DNA from: JAAYJR01 sp964563975
GTDB taxonomy: Bacteria > Bacteroidota > Bacteroidia > Bacteroidales > Prolixibacteraceae
Length of the DNA stretch: 64,000 nt
Reading direction: 5' to 3'
Assembly: GCA_964563975.1 (NCBI GenBank)
Contig: CAZLZJ010000001.1
Location: 62,001-126,000, forward strand
Positions within the stretch are counted from its first letter, which is position 1; each line of letters opens with the position of its first letter. The notes under the pieces were generated by a model. That model did no database searches and had not been told where the DNA came from. It was given only the letters and a program-made list of their open reading frames with translations. A program made the position numbers and the translations under genes. Below are positions 1-8,525 of the stretch, in pieces.

Positions 1-2
1 GT

Positions 3-1217
3 GGTTCATATATTATATCGCTGGCACAGCCAAAAATGGGATTAATAAAAAATCTCCTTACAGAAACACATTACTTAGATAATTACTGGACCCGAAATAA
101 TAAAGGAATGCCTCTGAGGCCATACGATCTGGCAACTCATACCATGGCAGAGTTTATGGGTGTATCCGTTGAAGAACTGACAATATGCCCTGATGGTAAT
201 TTCACCCTGCTGAAAGATAATGACAAAATAGAGGGGAGTATACAAAAAGGTAGTAACGGGTATTGGTTCGACGGAAGGCAAAATGCAGCTTTCAGGGCTG
301 TCAATCTGCTACTTAACGAGGGAGTTGATATTAAAAGATTTGATGCAGTCAACGAGCAGTTAAAAAAAGGCGACTTCATTATTGAAAAAGGGGCAGCAGA
401 TAAAATATCTGAAATTGCCAAAAAGACCGGAGTTGATTTTTATCCTCTTCAGCAGTATGACAAAAAGAATGCACATCAAGTTAAAAGGGGCAGGATAGGA
501 CTTTTCCAAAGATATTATGGAGGTAATATGGATGAAGGGTGGACCAGGCTCTGTTTTGAACATTTTGACTTCAGTTATAAAACTTTAAGAAGTGAGGAGA
601 TCAAGGAGGGAAATCTAATCAGCAAATATGACGTTATTGTACTGCCGGATGACTCAAAGGCACATATTACCGGCAACTATGAAAATATAAAAAGTATTAA
701 TCCTGAAGATTATCCTGAAAAATACAGAAGCGGTATCGGAAAGGAGGGGACTGAAGCCCTTAAAGAGTTTGTCAACCGGGGAGGTACCCTTACCGTTTTA
801 GGTAACTCTTACGAATTTGCTGTTGATGCATTTGACCTGAAAATAAGGGATGTAACAAAAGGAGTGAGCACAAATGAGTACTTTTGTCCCGGATCAACGC
901 TTAAAGCAGAATTTGATAATTCACATCCGTTAGCATATGGTATGCCTGACGAAGGAGTTATTCTTAATTTTTACAGTCCTGTTTTTGCTGTTTTACCGGG
1001 CAGATATAACAACCGGTACACTTCGATAGTCAGATATAAAGATAAAAACCTGCTCAAAAGCGGCTGGCTGATCGGAGAAAAAACAATAACAGGCAAATCG
1101 CCAATGATTGCTGCCTCTTATGGAGAAGGGGAGATAGTGCTCATCGGCTTCCCCGCACAAAGCAGGGATCAGACTGACGGAACTTTTAAATTATTATTTA
1201 ACACTATAATCAAATAG
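3..1217 (+). CDS. C-terminal part of a large M14-family (zinc carboxypeptidase-like) peptidase, cut by the window edge
   Basis: The frame is open from base 3, so the gene begins before the window. The first in-frame ATG at 36 is internal, because the preceding codons already read as the conserved GSYIISLAQPK segment. What is visible is the region that follows the M14 catalytic domain in the long (about 800 residue) Bacteroidota M14 proteins: an RPYD motif about 40 codons in, followed by an amidotransferase-like fold with conserved KRGRIGLFQRYYGGNMDEGW and a GGTLTVLGN loop. The zinc-binding HxxE and distal His of the peptidase would lie upstream and cannot be checked. These proteins are usually exported. 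The downstream NagA-like lipoprotein gene starts 6 bp after the stop, so the two are probably co-transcribed and act together in the periplasm. The family call is from remembered sequence patterns. Confidence 0.8.
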   Translation, partial: GSYIISLAQPKMGLIKNLLTETHYLDNYWTRNNKGMPLRPYDLATHTMAEFMGVSVEELTICPDGNFTLLKDNDKIEGSIQKGSNGYWFDGRQNAAFRAVNLLLNEGVDIKRFDAVNEQLKKGDFIIEKGAADKISEIAKKTGVDFYPLQQYDKKNAHQVKRGRIGLFQRYYGGNMDEGWTRLCFEHFDFSYKTLRSEEIKEGNLISKYDVIVLPDDSKAHITGNYENIKSINPEDYPEKYRSGIGKEGTEALKEFVNRGGTLTVLGNSYEFAVDAFDLKIRDVTKGVSTNEYFCPGSTLKAEFDNSHPLAYGMPDEGVILNFYSPVFAVLPGRYNNRYTSIVRYKDKNLLKSGWLIGEKTITGKSPMIAASYGEGEIVLIGFPAQSRDQTDGTFKLLFNTIIK

Positions 1218-1223
1218 AGAGAT

Positions 1224-2495
1224 ATGACAGGAATAATAAAAAACAAAATCAATCTGTTAATCATTACGGCTATTCTAACTTTTGCAGTTTTATTTCTGTT
1301 GTCCGGATGCGGCAACAAAGTGCAGTATGACATGATGGTGGAGGGGAACCTTTATCTGGATGGCTCCCCTGTGAATATCTATATCAGAAATGATAAAATC
1401 GAAAAAATAAAAAAAGTGTCCGGGCTGTCAGCAGGCGCGGATAAAGTTATTGTGGCTCCGGGGTTAATAGATAATCAGGTGAATGGATATAAGGGATATT
1501 CATTTGTCGATGTCGGCGGAGAACTGACTTCTGAAGGTATTCACACTATCACAAAAGCTTTCTGGGAAGCCGGTGTTACAAGTTATATGCCAACTCTTCC
1601 GACTAATGACCATCAGGTCTATCTTAAAAACTTCAAATTACTGGCCCGGGCAAAAGCAGACCCTGAAACACTTGGTTCAATTCCCGGGTTTCATCTCGAA
1701 GGTCCCTATGTCTCTCCCATAGACGGATATAGAGGTGCGCACCCATTAATACATGTGCGGGAGCCAAACTGGGATGAATTTATGGAACTTTATGATGCTT
1801 CGGAAAAAAATATCCTGCAGGTAACTCTGGCTCCGGAAGTAAAAGGAGCAATGGAGTTTATAACAAAATGCAGGGAGATGGGGATTGTTGTCGGACTGGG
1901 TCACCATAACGGTTCGGCAGCCCATATCACAGAAGCAGCAGAAAAAGGTGCAGCAATTTCCACACACCTTGGAAATGGAATGGCTAATACAATAAACCGC
2001 CATATCAATCCTCTCTGGCCCCAGCTTGCTGAAGAGAGATTGACAGCCAGTATCATATGTGATGGCTATCATCTTCAGCCTGAGCAGATAAAGGTATTTT
2101 ATAAAGCTAAAGGACCGGATAAAATAATTATCACCTCTGATGTAAGCCCTTTGGGCGGACTTACCCCCGGTTACTATCTGAATGTTATTGGCGATACCCT
2201 TGAATTAAAGGCCGAGGGCGTAGTGGTTTATCCAAAACAGAATGTACTGAGCGGCTCGGGAAAATTACAACCTCAAATGATCGGCTATGTTATGAAAGTA
2301 ACCGGCTGTGATCTTGCAACTGCCATTCAAATGGCCAGTACTAACATTGCCCGCCTGTATGGCTTAAAAGACAGGGGAGAAATTAAACCGGGCATGAGGG
2401 CCGACCTGATACTTTTTACCATGGATGATTTCCAATTTAACCTGAAAAAAACTATTGTAGCAGGCAGAACAGTTTATGAACAAAAAAACAACTGA
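1224..2495 (+). CDS. Lipoprotein NagA-like amidohydrolase (N-acetylglucosamine-6-phosphate deacetylase family)
   Basis: 423 residues. An N-terminal hydrophobic segment ends in the lipobox LLSGC with Cys29, so the mature protein is predicted to be a membrane-anchored lipoprotein outside the cytoplasm. The rest is a NagA-type amidohydrolase: PGLIDNQVNG (the NagA form of the first metal strand, with Gln-x-Asn instead of HxH), HLEGPY with metal ligand Glu159, GLGHH with His227, STHLGN with His248 and TSD with the catalytic Asp306. Spacing matches E. coli NagA Glu131/His195/His216/Asp273. Classical NagA is cytosolic and acts on GlcNAc-6-P; an exported form should meet unphosphorylated substrates, so the true reaction is unknown. 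It could act on N-acyl groups of peptides or sugars together with the adjacent M14 peptidase. The gene ends 42 bp from the convergent typA stop. Confidence 0.85.
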   Translation: MTGIIKNKINLLIITAILTFAVLFLLSGCGNKVQYDMMVEGNLYLDGSPVNIYIRNDKIEKIKKVSGLSAGADKVIVAPGLIDNQVNGYKGYSFVDVGGELTSEGIHTITKAFWEAGVTSYMPTLPTNDHQVYLKNFKLLARAKADPETLGSIPGFHLEGPYVSPIDGYRGAHPLIHVREPNWDEFMELYDASEKNILQVTLAPEVKGAMEFITKCREMGIVVGLGHHNGSAAHITEAAEKGAAISTHLGNGMANTINRHINPLWPQLAEERLTASIICDGYHLQPEQIKVFYKAKGPDKIIITSDVSPLGGLTPGYYLNVIGDTLELKAEGVVVYPKQNVLSGSGKLQPQMIGYVMKVTGCDLATAIQMASTNIARLYGLKDRGEIKPGMRADLILFTMDDFQFNLKKTIVAGRTVYEQKNN

Positions 2496-2536
2496 CTTGC
2501 AATATGCCGGTTTTAAAGGTATCCCTCTTTGTGAGC

Positions 2537-4354
2537 TTACTGTTGGTTTTCTGAAATTTTCACTTGCCTTTTCCGTTCATGTTCACTGAGAAGTATCTTT
2601 CGTATTCTCATATTAACAGGAGTAACTTCAAGAAACTCATCGGTACGGATATATTCCATTGCTTCTTCAAGTGAAAACTTTATTGCAGGAGTTATTATTG
2701 CTTTATCATCTGCACCTGAAGCCCTCATATTTGTCAGTTTTTTAGTGCGGATTACATTAATGGTAAGGTCATCATGCTTTCTGTTTTCACCTATTACCTG
2801 CCCTGTATATATCTCCTCTCCGGGGTTAATAAAAAAGCGCCCTCTATCCTGCATTTTATCAATGGAATATGCAATAGCTTCACCTGTCTCCAATGAAATT
2901 AACGCTCCATTGCGAACTACACTTAAACTGCCCTTCCATGGCTCATAACCTTTAAAACGATGTGCCATAACCGCTTCGCCCTCTGTTGTTGTCAGCATTT
3001 GATTTCTCAACCCGATAATCCCCCTTGAAGGAATAGAAAATTCAAGATATGCCCTTGCATTATTGACATCAATATTTAATATTTCTCCTTTTCTGCGTGT
3101 AACCAATTCAATCACTTTGCCCGAAAATTGTTCAGGTGTCTGAACAGTCAGGTATTCAACCGGCTCATACTTTATACCGTTTAGCTCTCTGGTAATAACT
3201 TTGGGTTGTCCAAGCTGCATTTCATATCCCTCGCGTCTCATGGTCTCAACTAAAATCGACAAATGCAAAATTCCTCTTCCGTAAACATTAAATGAATCAG
3301 CCGAACCGGTCTCTTCCACTCTTAAAGCCAGATTTTTTTCAGTCTCCTTGCATAACCGTTCGCGCAGTTGCCTTGAAGTGATATATTTTCCGTCCCTGCC
3401 GAAAAACGGAGAGTTGTTTGAAACAAATAACATACTCATTGTAGGCTCATCCACCTTTATCGGCTCAAGTCCTTCCGGTTCAAAATAATCTGCAACCGTA
3501 TCTCCGATTTCAAATCCTTCAAGGCCGATAACTGCGCAAATTTCACCCGGAGAAACAGCTTTTTTTGTCTTCTCCTTTCCCAATCCTTCAAACAGGTAGA
3601 CCTCCTTTGCCGTAGCCTTAACTATACTCCCATCCCGCTTTACAAGCGACACGGCAGAGCCGGGCACCAAATTTCCCCGGGTAACTTTTCCAACTGCAAT
3701 GCGCCCTGTATAAGATGAGTAATCAAGAGAGGTAATTCTCATTTGCAAGGTTCCGCTTTTATATTTTACAGGTGGTATATGAGTAAGTATGGTGTCGAGC
3801 AGATAGCTTATATTATCTGTTGCGGTTTTTGGGTCGGGCCCCATCCATCCGGCTTTTGCAGACCCGTAAACCGTTGGGAAATCAAGCTGCTCCTCTGAAG
3901 CATTAAGAGAAAACATAAGGTCAAATACCTTTTCATGAGCAATTTCGGGAGTACAATTAAGTTTGTCTATTTTATTGATCACAACAATAATCTTCAATCC
4001 CAGATCTACTGCCTTCTGCAATACAAACCTGGTTTGCGGCATCGGCCCTTCAAAAGCATCTACTATCAACAAAGCTCCGTCAGCCATATTTAACACCCTT
4101 TCTACTTCACCTCCAAAGTCAGAGTGACCGGGAGTGTCGATAATATTGATCTTTGTGCCGCCATACCTTACTGCAACATTTTTTGATAAGATGGTAATTC
4201 CGCGCTCCCTCTCCAACTCATTACTGTCAAGAATAAGGTCTCCCATCTTTTGATTATCCCTGAAAAGTTTAGCCTGATATAATATACGATCCACCAGGGT
4301 TGTCTTACCATGATCAACATGTGCTATTATTGCAACATTCCTTATTTCTGTCAT
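2537..4354 (-). CDS. typA: Translational GTPase TypA/BipA
   Basis: 605 residues, the usual TypA length. It is a ribosome-associated GTPase of the EF-G class that affects ribosome assembly and stress responses. GTPase motifs are all visible: AHVDHGKT (P-loop, residues 11-18), RERGIT (switch I), DTPGHSDF (G3), NKIDK (G4) and GSAK (G5). These are followed by EF-Tu-like domain 2, an EF-G-like domain III/V and the TypA-specific C-terminal domain. The ATG at 4354 is preceded by a TACTTTTG element only about 18 bases away, which sets the start and implies a very short leader. It is transcribed separately from the acyl-CoA dehydrogenase gene upstream. Confidence 0.97.
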   Translation of the reverse strand: MTEIRNVAIIAHVDHGKTTLVDRILYQAKLFRDNQKMGDLILDSNELERERGITILSKNVAVRYGGTKINIIDTPGHSDFGGEVERVLNMADGALLIVDAFEGPMPQTRFVLQKAVDLGLKIIVVINKIDKLNCTPEIAHEKVFDLMFSLNASEEQLDFPTVYGSAKAGWMGPDPKTATDNISYLLDTILTHIPPVKYKSGTLQMRITSLDYSSYTGRIAVGKVTRGNLVPGSAVSLVKRDGSIVKATAKEVYLFEGLGKEKTKKAVSPGEICAVIGLEGFEIGDTVADYFEPEGLEPIKVDEPTMSMLFVSNNSPFFGRDGKYITSRQLRERLCKETEKNLALRVEETGSADSFNVYGRGILHLSILVETMRREGYEMQLGQPKVITRELNGIKYEPVEYLTVQTPEQFSGKVIELVTRRKGEILNIDVNNARAYLEFSIPSRGIIGLRNQMLTTTEGEAVMAHRFKGYEPWKGSLSVVRNGALISLETGEAIAYSIDKMQDRGRFFINPGEEIYTGQVIGENRKHDDLTINVIRTKKLTNMRASGADDKAIITPAIKFSLEEAMEYIRTDEFLEVTPVNMRIRKILLSEHERKRQVKISENQQ

Positions 4355-4371
4355 TATTTTTTAATTGGGGG

Positions 4372-4379
4372 CAAAAGTA
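4372..4379 (-). promoter_or_regulatory. Putative -7 promoter element for typA (TACTTTTG)
   Basis: On the minus strand this reads TACTTTTG, an exact match to the Bacteroidota TAnnTTTG element, 17 bases upstream of the typA ATG. A TTTG -33 partner exists at 4405-4408 but the 25-base spacer is longer than the usual 19-21. Confidence 0.5.
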
Positions 4380-4428
4380 AAAAAAAATAAAATTACCGAA
4401 GTGTCAAAATAGTATCAGATTAAGTAAA

Positions 4429-6204
4429 TCAAAAACAATATCTGTTCTCTTCTATCAGCTTATCTGCAATCCGGCGACGGGCTTCCTTAACATTGACAGG
4501 CTCAACGCAGGTAAACTTTTCAACTCCCTTGGTAAACAACTTCAGCTCCCCGCCCTCAAAAATTGCATTTACGGCATCCTGTGCATCTTTGCGGATTGAA
4601 GCAGCCGTGTCATATATAAATATATCGATCATATCTTTATATAGTGCTACATCCTCACCTGCTTCCTCCTTTTTCCGGACTCTCAGCAATGATGATTCTG
4701 CAACATAAATATTCATAACAATATCAGAAATATTATTGAGTACTTCCTGCTCATTTATCATCTGCCGTCCGAAATTATCAAAAACTGCCCGCATAAGCAT
4801 CAGTCCCGTCTTTTTAAAGCCTTTTACAGAGGCCTTTTTACTTTCATAAAAATCTTCCCGCGAAGAACAGCAACCGGAAATATTCTTAAGAGTGCTGATC
4901 ACCTCCTCACCCCGTTCATACAGGGGAAAATCCTTTTTAGTGCCTTTTTTGTGAAGAGTATCAATTGTAACAAGCCTGTTTATCTCATTTGTTCCTTCAA
5001 AAATCCTGTTGATCCGCGAGTCGCGATAACCTCTTTCAACAGGCATCTCGGAAGAGTATCCCATACCACCATGTATTTGTACTCCTTCGTCAACAATATA
5101 ATCAAGAGCTTCAGATCCATACACCTTCAGAATAGCTGCTTCAACAGCATACTCTTCAAATGCCTTAACTATTGCCTCCTCCCTTGTAATGGTACCGATA
5201 TGTGCTTCAATAAACTCATCTACATTCCGGCTTGCACGATAAACGGCCGATTCGGCAGTAAAAGTTTTAATAACCTGCTGTGCAAGCTTCTGTTTAATTA
5301 ACCCGAATGAAGAGATAAACTGTCCGAATTGTTTCCTGTCATTAGCATAATTAACCGACTGCTCAACAGCCAGTTTAGCTGCTCCTATAACATTACCTCC
5401 CAATTTTATCCGTCCCATATGAAGAATATTCAAAGCAATCCGGAAACCTTTTCCTCTGCCCCAAAGCAGATTTTCCACAGGCACTTTACAATCTTCAAAA
5501 AAGATCTGCCGCGTAGACGATCCTTTAATACCCATTTTCTTCTCTTCAGGATTAAATTTTATTCCGGGAAATGTCCGCTCAACAATAAAAGCGCTAAGAA
5601 CTCTGTCGTTGTCAATTTTTGCAAAAACGATAAAAAGATCGGCAAAACCTGCATTTGTAATCCACATTTTCTGTCCGTTCAGAAGATAATATTTTCCATC
5701 TTCCGATAATGTTGCCTTTGTTTTGCCGGAATTGGCATCTGAACCTGCTCCCGGTTCAGTGAGGCAATAAGCCCCGATCAGCTCTCCGGAAGCCAATGCG
5801 GGAAGATATTTTTCTTTTTGCTGATCATTGCCAAAATATAGTATTGGCATGGAGCCGATACCTGTATGGCAAGAGTAGGTAACAGCAAATGAGTATCCGG
5901 TGCCCATTACTTCGCTGGCAAGCATTGAAGTGACAAATGACTGACCAAAACCGCCGTACTCTTCAGGTATTGATATTCCCAAAAGTCCCAGCTCTCCTGA
6001 TTTATTCAGCAACTCCTTTGCTATTCCCTCTTGCTGAGCATCGATCTTGTCAAGGTTAGGCATCACCTCCGTATTAATAAAATCACGGCATGTTTCAGCT
6101 ATCATCAACTGTTCCTCGTCAAAATCCTCAGGGATAAATATATTTTTGGCCTCAGGATCATTTACCATAAACTCCCCACCCGATACATACTTTTTATTTT
6201 CCAT
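4429..6204 (-). CDS. Acyl-CoA dehydrogenase (VLCAD/ACAD9-like, with C-terminal extension)
   Basis: 591 residues from the ATG at 6204; a TTG three codons further upstream is less likely. FAD-dependent oxidation of acyl-CoA to enoyl-CoA. Visible motifs: YCLTEPGAGSDA and MWITNAG (FAD and substrate pocket), GMGYSSEMPVERGYRDSRI, and FEGTNEINR, whose Glu403 corresponds to the catalytic base of VLCAD. A helical extension of about 180 residues follows, as in VLCAD/ACAD9-type long-chain enzymes. It is the last gene of the operon etfB-etfA-Fe-S membrane protein-CCG protein, 17 bp after the CCG gene, which names its electron acceptor (EtfAB). Chain-length specificity cannot be read from the sequence. 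Confidence 0.93.
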   Translation of the reverse strand: MENKKYVSGGEFMVNDPEAKNIFIPEDFDEEQLMIAETCRDFINTEVMPNLDKIDAQQEGIAKELLNKSGELGLLGISIPEEYGGFGQSFVTSMLASEVMGTGYSFAVTYSCHTGIGSMPILYFGNDQQKEKYLPALASGELIGAYCLTEPGAGSDANSGKTKATLSEDGKYYLLNGQKMWITNAGFADLFIVFAKIDNDRVLSAFIVERTFPGIKFNPEEKKMGIKGSSTRQIFFEDCKVPVENLLWGRGKGFRIALNILHMGRIKLGGNVIGAAKLAVEQSVNYANDRKQFGQFISSFGLIKQKLAQQVIKTFTAESAVYRASRNVDEFIEAHIGTITREEAIVKAFEEYAVEAAILKVYGSEALDYIVDEGVQIHGGMGYSSEMPVERGYRDSRINRIFEGTNEINRLVTIDTLHKKGTKKDFPLYERGEEVISTLKNISGCCSSREDFYESKKASVKGFKKTGLMLMRAVFDNFGRQMINEQEVLNNISDIVMNIYVAESSLLRVRKKEEAGEDVALYKDMIDIFIYDTAASIRKDAQDAVNAIFEGGELKLFTKGVEKFTCVEPVNVKEARRRIADKLIEENRYCF

Positions 6205-6221
6205 TATTTTCAAATTTACAT

Positions 6222-7022
6222 TTACAAATCAAGCGACAAAGCTATCAACTCAGCAATATCATAATTTTTTATCTCCTCATCTCTGTTTTTGTATTTCAAT
6301 CCGTCTGTGAGCATAACCATACAGTAAGGACAAGCCGTAGCCACGATTTCAGCTCCGGTCTCCAATATATCTTCCGTTCTTTCAATAAAAATCTCCTTAT
6401 TCCCCTTCTCTGCCTCCTTAAACATTTGACCCCCTCCCGCACCGCAGCAAAGTGCATGGCTTTTATTTCTTTTCATCTCCCTTATTTCTGCAAAAAGGCT
6501 GTTTATAACCTTACGGGGAGCTTCATATTCACCATTTGCACGTCCAAGGTAACAGGGATCATGATAGGTAATTCTAATATCTTTAAAAACTTCTGTTCCC
6601 GGGTTCAATTTTCCTTCTTTAATCATTTGCGCCAGAAACCGGGAGTGGTGTATCACACTAAATTTAGCTCCCAGATCAGGATACTCATTTTTAAATGTAT
6701 TATACACATGCGGATCGCATGTTATTACCTTCTGTACACCATAGCTGCTCATCAGTTCAATATTGACCAATGCCTGCATCTGAAAAAGCATCTCATTCCC
6801 CGCTCTTCTGGCCACATCGCCGCTCGACGACTCTTCGGTACCAAGAACGGCATAGTCTGTTCCCAGATATTCAAGAATTTTAACAAAAGCCCTGATGACC
6901 TTCTTATAGCGATCGTCAAATGCGCCGGCACTGCCCACCCATAAAAGGTACTCAGGCTTCTTCCCTTTTGCAAAGAGATCTGCCATAACAGGCACATTAA
7001 TTTTTACTTTGACCTTCTCCAT
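6222..7022 (-). CDS. CCG-domain (HdrB/HdrD-like) Fe-S oxidoreductase subunit
   Basis: 266 residues, soluble. The C-terminal half carries a complete CCG-type cluster site: Cys157 (HDPCYLGR), Cys192-Cys193 (LCCGAGGGQMF) and Cys231/Cys234 (ACPYC). The N-terminal half aligns by eye with the first CCG domain of the family, but the positions that are normally cysteines read VGSAGA (31-34), EESSSGD (about 64-70) and TCDPHV (101-106). Only Cys102 remains, and it is shifted. The gene starts 2 bp after the membrane Fe-S subunit; together they resemble a split version of the single-chain ETF:menaquinone oxidoreductase (EMO) of beta-oxidising anaerobes. The likely job is electron transfer between EtfAB and the membrane partner. 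The assignment is by family and context. Confidence 0.85.
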   Translation of the reverse strand: MEKVKVKINVPVMADLFAKGKKPEYLLWVGSAGAFDDRYKKVIRAFVKILEYLGTDYAVLGTEESSSGDVARRAGNEMLFQMQALVNIELMSSYGVQKVITCDPHVYNTFKNEYPDLGAKFSVIHHSRFLAQMIKEGKLNPGTEVFKDIRITYHDPCYLGRANGEYEAPRKVINSLFAEIREMKRNKSHALCCGAGGGQMFKEAEKGNKEIFIERTEDILETGAEIVATACPYCMVMLTDGLKYKNRDEEIKNYDIAELIALSLDL

Positions 7023-7024
7023 GG

Positions 7025-8362
7025 TTAATCTATTATCTGTCCTGCCGGTTTATTTATATACAGATCCTCTGCCCACAGCATTCTGTCTTCCTGTGAAAAC
7101 TGCCACGGAGCACCATTATTTTCTAAATTGGAGAATATCTGATTAAGCCCTGCAGGGGCAGCAGATTGCTCCATAACAAGATAACGTCTCATATCCAGTA
7201 TAACTGCCGGCTGGTCAATATTTATAGGGCACTCCTGAACACATGCATTACAGGTAGTGCAAGCCCACAGCTCTTCAGCAGTTATATAATCGCCCAACAA
7301 CGCCTTCCCGTCACTCCGGTCATTGCCGTTTTTTATCATTGCAGGTCCTTTCCCGGACATCCGCTCTCTGACATTCATTATTATTTTTCTGGGCGACAAT
7401 AATTTGCCGGTAATATTGGCAGGACACACCGATGTACACCTGCCACACTGAGTGCATGCCAAAGAATCAAGATAATTTTTCCAGGTTATATCCTCAATAT
7501 CACAAATTCCAAAATGTTCCGGCATTGAATCATCATCACTTTCATTATAATCAGCATCAGGATTCATCATAATCTTCACCTCTTTTGTAATATCTTCCAT
7601 AAGAGTCATTTTCCCGACAGGGGCAAGATTACTCAGAAAAACATTGGGAACCGACATAAATACATGAAAATGCTTAGAATAAGGCAGATAGTTAGCAAAA
7701 AAGAAGATACCGAGAATATGTCCCCACCAGCTTAATTGATGCCAAAAATATGAATTAAAAGCTGAGTGACCTGCCAATAATACCGCAATCCTGCTGCTCA
7801 CAGGGTATGTTCCGGCAATAACCGTTCCTGCGGAGAGTGAATCAAGAATATAAAAAGTGTTCATCCCAAGCAGGGTGATCATCAGAAAAAGGATCAGCGA
7901 CAGTGCAAAGGTTGCATCCACATGAAACTTATGCTTCATCTCCACACCCTCAAAACGTCTGATCTTCATAAATATCCGGCGTATAAGAAAAGCACAGATC
8001 AGCACAGCAATCAACAGGGCAAAAATATCTCCGGTTGCTATAACAATGTCGTAACCAACGCCAAAAATTTTAAAAACTCTTTCAGTTCCTGTAAGTCCGT
8101 CAATCACCATCTCTATACTTCCCGCCAATATCACCAGGAACCCCCACCAGACCAATGCATGCATCATTCCAACCACAGGGCGGCGAAGTATCTTTGTTTG
8201 CAGGAAAGCTACTTTCAATGTGAGAATTATCCTCCTGCCAATATTTCTGACCGGAAAAGCAGGTTTGGTAAGTTTAAAAAAATTAAACAACCTTCTGGCA
8301 GTAATACCAAAAACAGTAAGGGTAATTATCAGTACAATAGCAAAAACAGTCTGCTTTATCAT
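7025..8362 (-). CDS. Membrane Fe-S oxidoreductase (NarI-like heme b domain plus two 4Fe-4S sites), putative ETF:quinone reductase subunit
   Basis: 445 residues. About six hydrophobic helices lie in residues 1-225, with His candidates for heme b (MMHALVWWGF, WHQLSWWGH, SKHFHVF), as in NarI/HdrE-type cytochrome subunits. A cytosolic ferredoxin-like domain follows, with two complete CxxCxxCxxxCP motifs at Cys303/306/309/313 and Cys368/371/374/378. It sits between etfA and the CCG gene in an operon that ends in an acyl-CoA dehydrogenase. The inferred role is to pass electrons from reduced EtfAB to menaquinone, replacing EtfQO, for which no gene is visible in the window. The 163 bp gap to etfA contains a hairpin, so expression may be partly uncoupled from etfBA. 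Confidence 0.88.
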   Translation of the reverse strand: MIKQTVFAIVLIITLTVFGITARRLFNFFKLTKPAFPVRNIGRRIILTLKVAFLQTKILRRPVVGMMHALVWWGFLVILAGSIEMVIDGLTGTERVFKIFGVGYDIVIATGDIFALLIAVLICAFLIRRIFMKIRRFEGVEMKHKFHVDATFALSLILFLMITLLGMNTFYILDSLSAGTVIAGTYPVSSRIAVLLAGHSAFNSYFWHQLSWWGHILGIFFFANYLPYSKHFHVFMSVPNVFLSNLAPVGKMTLMEDITKEVKIMMNPDADYNESDDDSMPEHFGICDIEDITWKNYLDSLACTQCGRCTSVCPANITGKLLSPRKIIMNVRERMSGKGPAMIKNGNDRSDGKALLGDYITAEELWACTTCNACVQECPINIDQPAVILDMRRYLVMEQSAAPAGLNQIFSNLENNGAPWQFSQEDRMLWAEDLYINKPAGQIID

Positions 8363-8503
8363 AAGACTAAAAAATTATGGCATATTTTATATGATTAAAA
8401 GTAATTATTTTTAATGGTACCATATAACCTGCCGCATATATTTTAATCATCCTCTCAGATTCCTGATTTAACCGGAATGTTAGTTTCATAAATAGAAAAG
8501 ATT

Positions 8504-8522
8504 GTGCTTACACCATAAGCAC
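8504..8522 (-). terminator. Hairpin just after etfA; possible weak terminator or attenuator
   Basis: A perfect 7-bp stem (GTGCTTA/TAAGCAC) with a 5-base loop lies 4 bp beyond the etfA stop. On the minus strand it is followed by AATCTTTTCTA, an imperfect T-tract. It may reduce read-through from etfBA into the Fe-S genes. Confidence 0.45.
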
Positions 8523-8525
8523 GGA

